Below, piece by piece: positions 8,315-8,823 of a stretch of DNA of 8,823 bases (position 1 is its first letter; each line of letters opens with the position of its first letter). The DNA comes from Paracoccaceae bacterium. Lineage in GTDB: Bacteria; Pseudomonadota; Alphaproteobacteria; Rhodobacterales; Rhodobacteraceae. Under the pieces are notes generated by a model. It did not search any database. It was not told the DNA's origin and saw only the letters and a program-made list of their open reading frames with translations. The position numbers and the translations under genes were made by a program. The DNA lies in NCBI GenBank assembly GCA_027030435.1, contig JALVEX010000314.1, forward strand, positions 1-8,823. Direction: 5' to 3'.

Positions 8315-8823
8315 CCAATCGGCCCGATGGCCTGTGGGCTACGGGCTGATCCGGCTCGATGAGGTCGATTCCACCCAGGATGAGGCGCGCCGCATGGCCG
8401 GCGATCTCGCAGCGCCGACATGGATATTCGCCCGGCATCAGACGGCGGGGCGGGGGCGGCGCGGGCGCGCCTGGCTGCAGCCCCGGGGCAATTTCTCCGC
8501 CAGTCTGCTGCTGCCGGATCCCGGAGCGCCGGATCAGGCCGCCCTGCGCTCATTCGTTGCCGCCCTGGCGCTGGCTGACGCGCTGGAAATGCTGGGCGTC
8601 GCGAGCGCGCTCAAATGGCCGAACGATGTGCTGGTGGAGGGCGGCAAACTGGCCGGGATCCTTCTCGAAGGCCTGCCGGGAGGGGCGCTGGCCATCGGCA
8701 TCGGCGTCAATCTCGCCACCGCTCCCGCGCCCGAGCGGCTCGAACCCGGCGCCACCGCCCCGGTGGCGCTCGCCCAGCACGTGCCCGGCATCGGGGCGGA
8801 GGATTTCCTGGCGCTGCTGGCAA
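8304..8823 (+). CDS. birA: Biotin--[acetyl-CoA-carboxylase] ligase, N-terminal part (3' truncated by window end)
   Basis: An open frame runs to the end of the window and encodes a biotin protein ligase catalytic domain. This enzyme makes biotinyl-AMP and attaches biotin to carboxylase carrier domains. Numbered from TTG 8304, the motifs are EVDSTQDEARR at 20-30, the nucleotide-binding loop GRGRRGRAW at 49-57 (GRGRRGR is the classic signature), KWPNDVL at 104-110, GGKLAGILLE at 113-122 and IGIGVNL at 131-137. There is no N-terminal helix-turn-helix, so this is the non-repressor type of BirA. The start is uncertain. No ATG exists in this frame near the beginning. TTG at 8304 overlaps nuoN by eleven bases and keeps the residues WPVGYG, which resemble the start of related ligases as I remember them. 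GTG at 8334 would remove the WP. Neither has a clear ribosome-binding site. Position after nuoN is a known alphaproteobacterial arrangement and does not imply a role in complex I. Confidence 0.93.
   Translation, partial: MCADQSARWPVGYGLIRLDEVDSTQDEARRMAGDLAAPTWIFARHQTAGRGRRGRAWLQPRGNFSASLLLPDPGAPDQAALRSFVAALALADALEMLGVASALKWPNDVLVEGGKLAGILLEGLPGGALAIGIGVNLATAPAPERLEPGATAPVALAQHVPGIGAEDFLALLA

Noticed and set aside
8312..8340. Possible terminator between nuoN and birA
   Set aside because: Only a weak four-base stem with a long loop is present, without a U-run. birA coding probably begins within nuoN.

Overview
The window is almost entirely the distal half of a nuo operon, which encodes the proton-pumping NADH:quinone oxidoreductase (respiratory complex I). 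All genes lie on the plus strand and are packed tightly. The order is nuoG (3' end only), a small predicted lipoprotein gene, nuoH, nuoI, nuoJ, nuoK, nuoL, nuoM, nuoN, and the 5' part of birA (biotin protein ligase). The high GC content, the NuoH signature (YGDRK...RRGPN), the short NuoG tail ending in a TNPIARAS...AECSA block, the enlarged NuoL and the nuoN-birA junction all point to an alphaproteobacterium, most probably of the Rhodobacterales/Rhodobacteraceae. The genus cannot be read from this stretch.

Layout: 1-270 is the C-terminal end of NuoG, the peripheral-arm iron-sulfur subunit. 278-697 is a lineage-specific small gene with a lipobox. 704-1741 is NuoH, the quinone-chamber membrane subunit. 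1746-2237 is NuoI, a two-[4Fe-4S] ferredoxin subunit. After a 41-nt gap holding a small GC-rich hairpin come NuoJ (2279-2893) and NuoK (2895-3200), the small membrane subunits linking the quinone site to the pump modules. NuoL (3205-5292), NuoM (5292-6851) and NuoN (6866-8314) are the three antiporter-like proton-pumping subunits. From about 8304 to the window end is a BirA catalytic domain without an N-terminal DNA-binding domain.

The genes work together as follows. Electrons from NADH pass through the Fe-S chain in NuoG and NuoI to quinone bound at the NuoH interface. The released energy is relayed through NuoH/J/K into NuoN, NuoM and NuoL, which move protons across the inner membrane. The key charged residues expected in NuoK, L, M and N are all readable, so the complex looks functional. 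Gene spacing runs from a 1-nt overlap to 14 nt, apart from the 41-nt nuoI-nuoJ gap. No promoter or terminator is visible inside the window, which fits one long transcript with translational coupling.

I see no defence system, mobile element, CRISPR array, RNA gene or new multi-gene system. The least explained parts are the small lipoprotein gene between nuoG and nuoH, and a Gly/Ala/Glu-rich insertion in NuoL. Both are predicted to sit on the periplasmic side.
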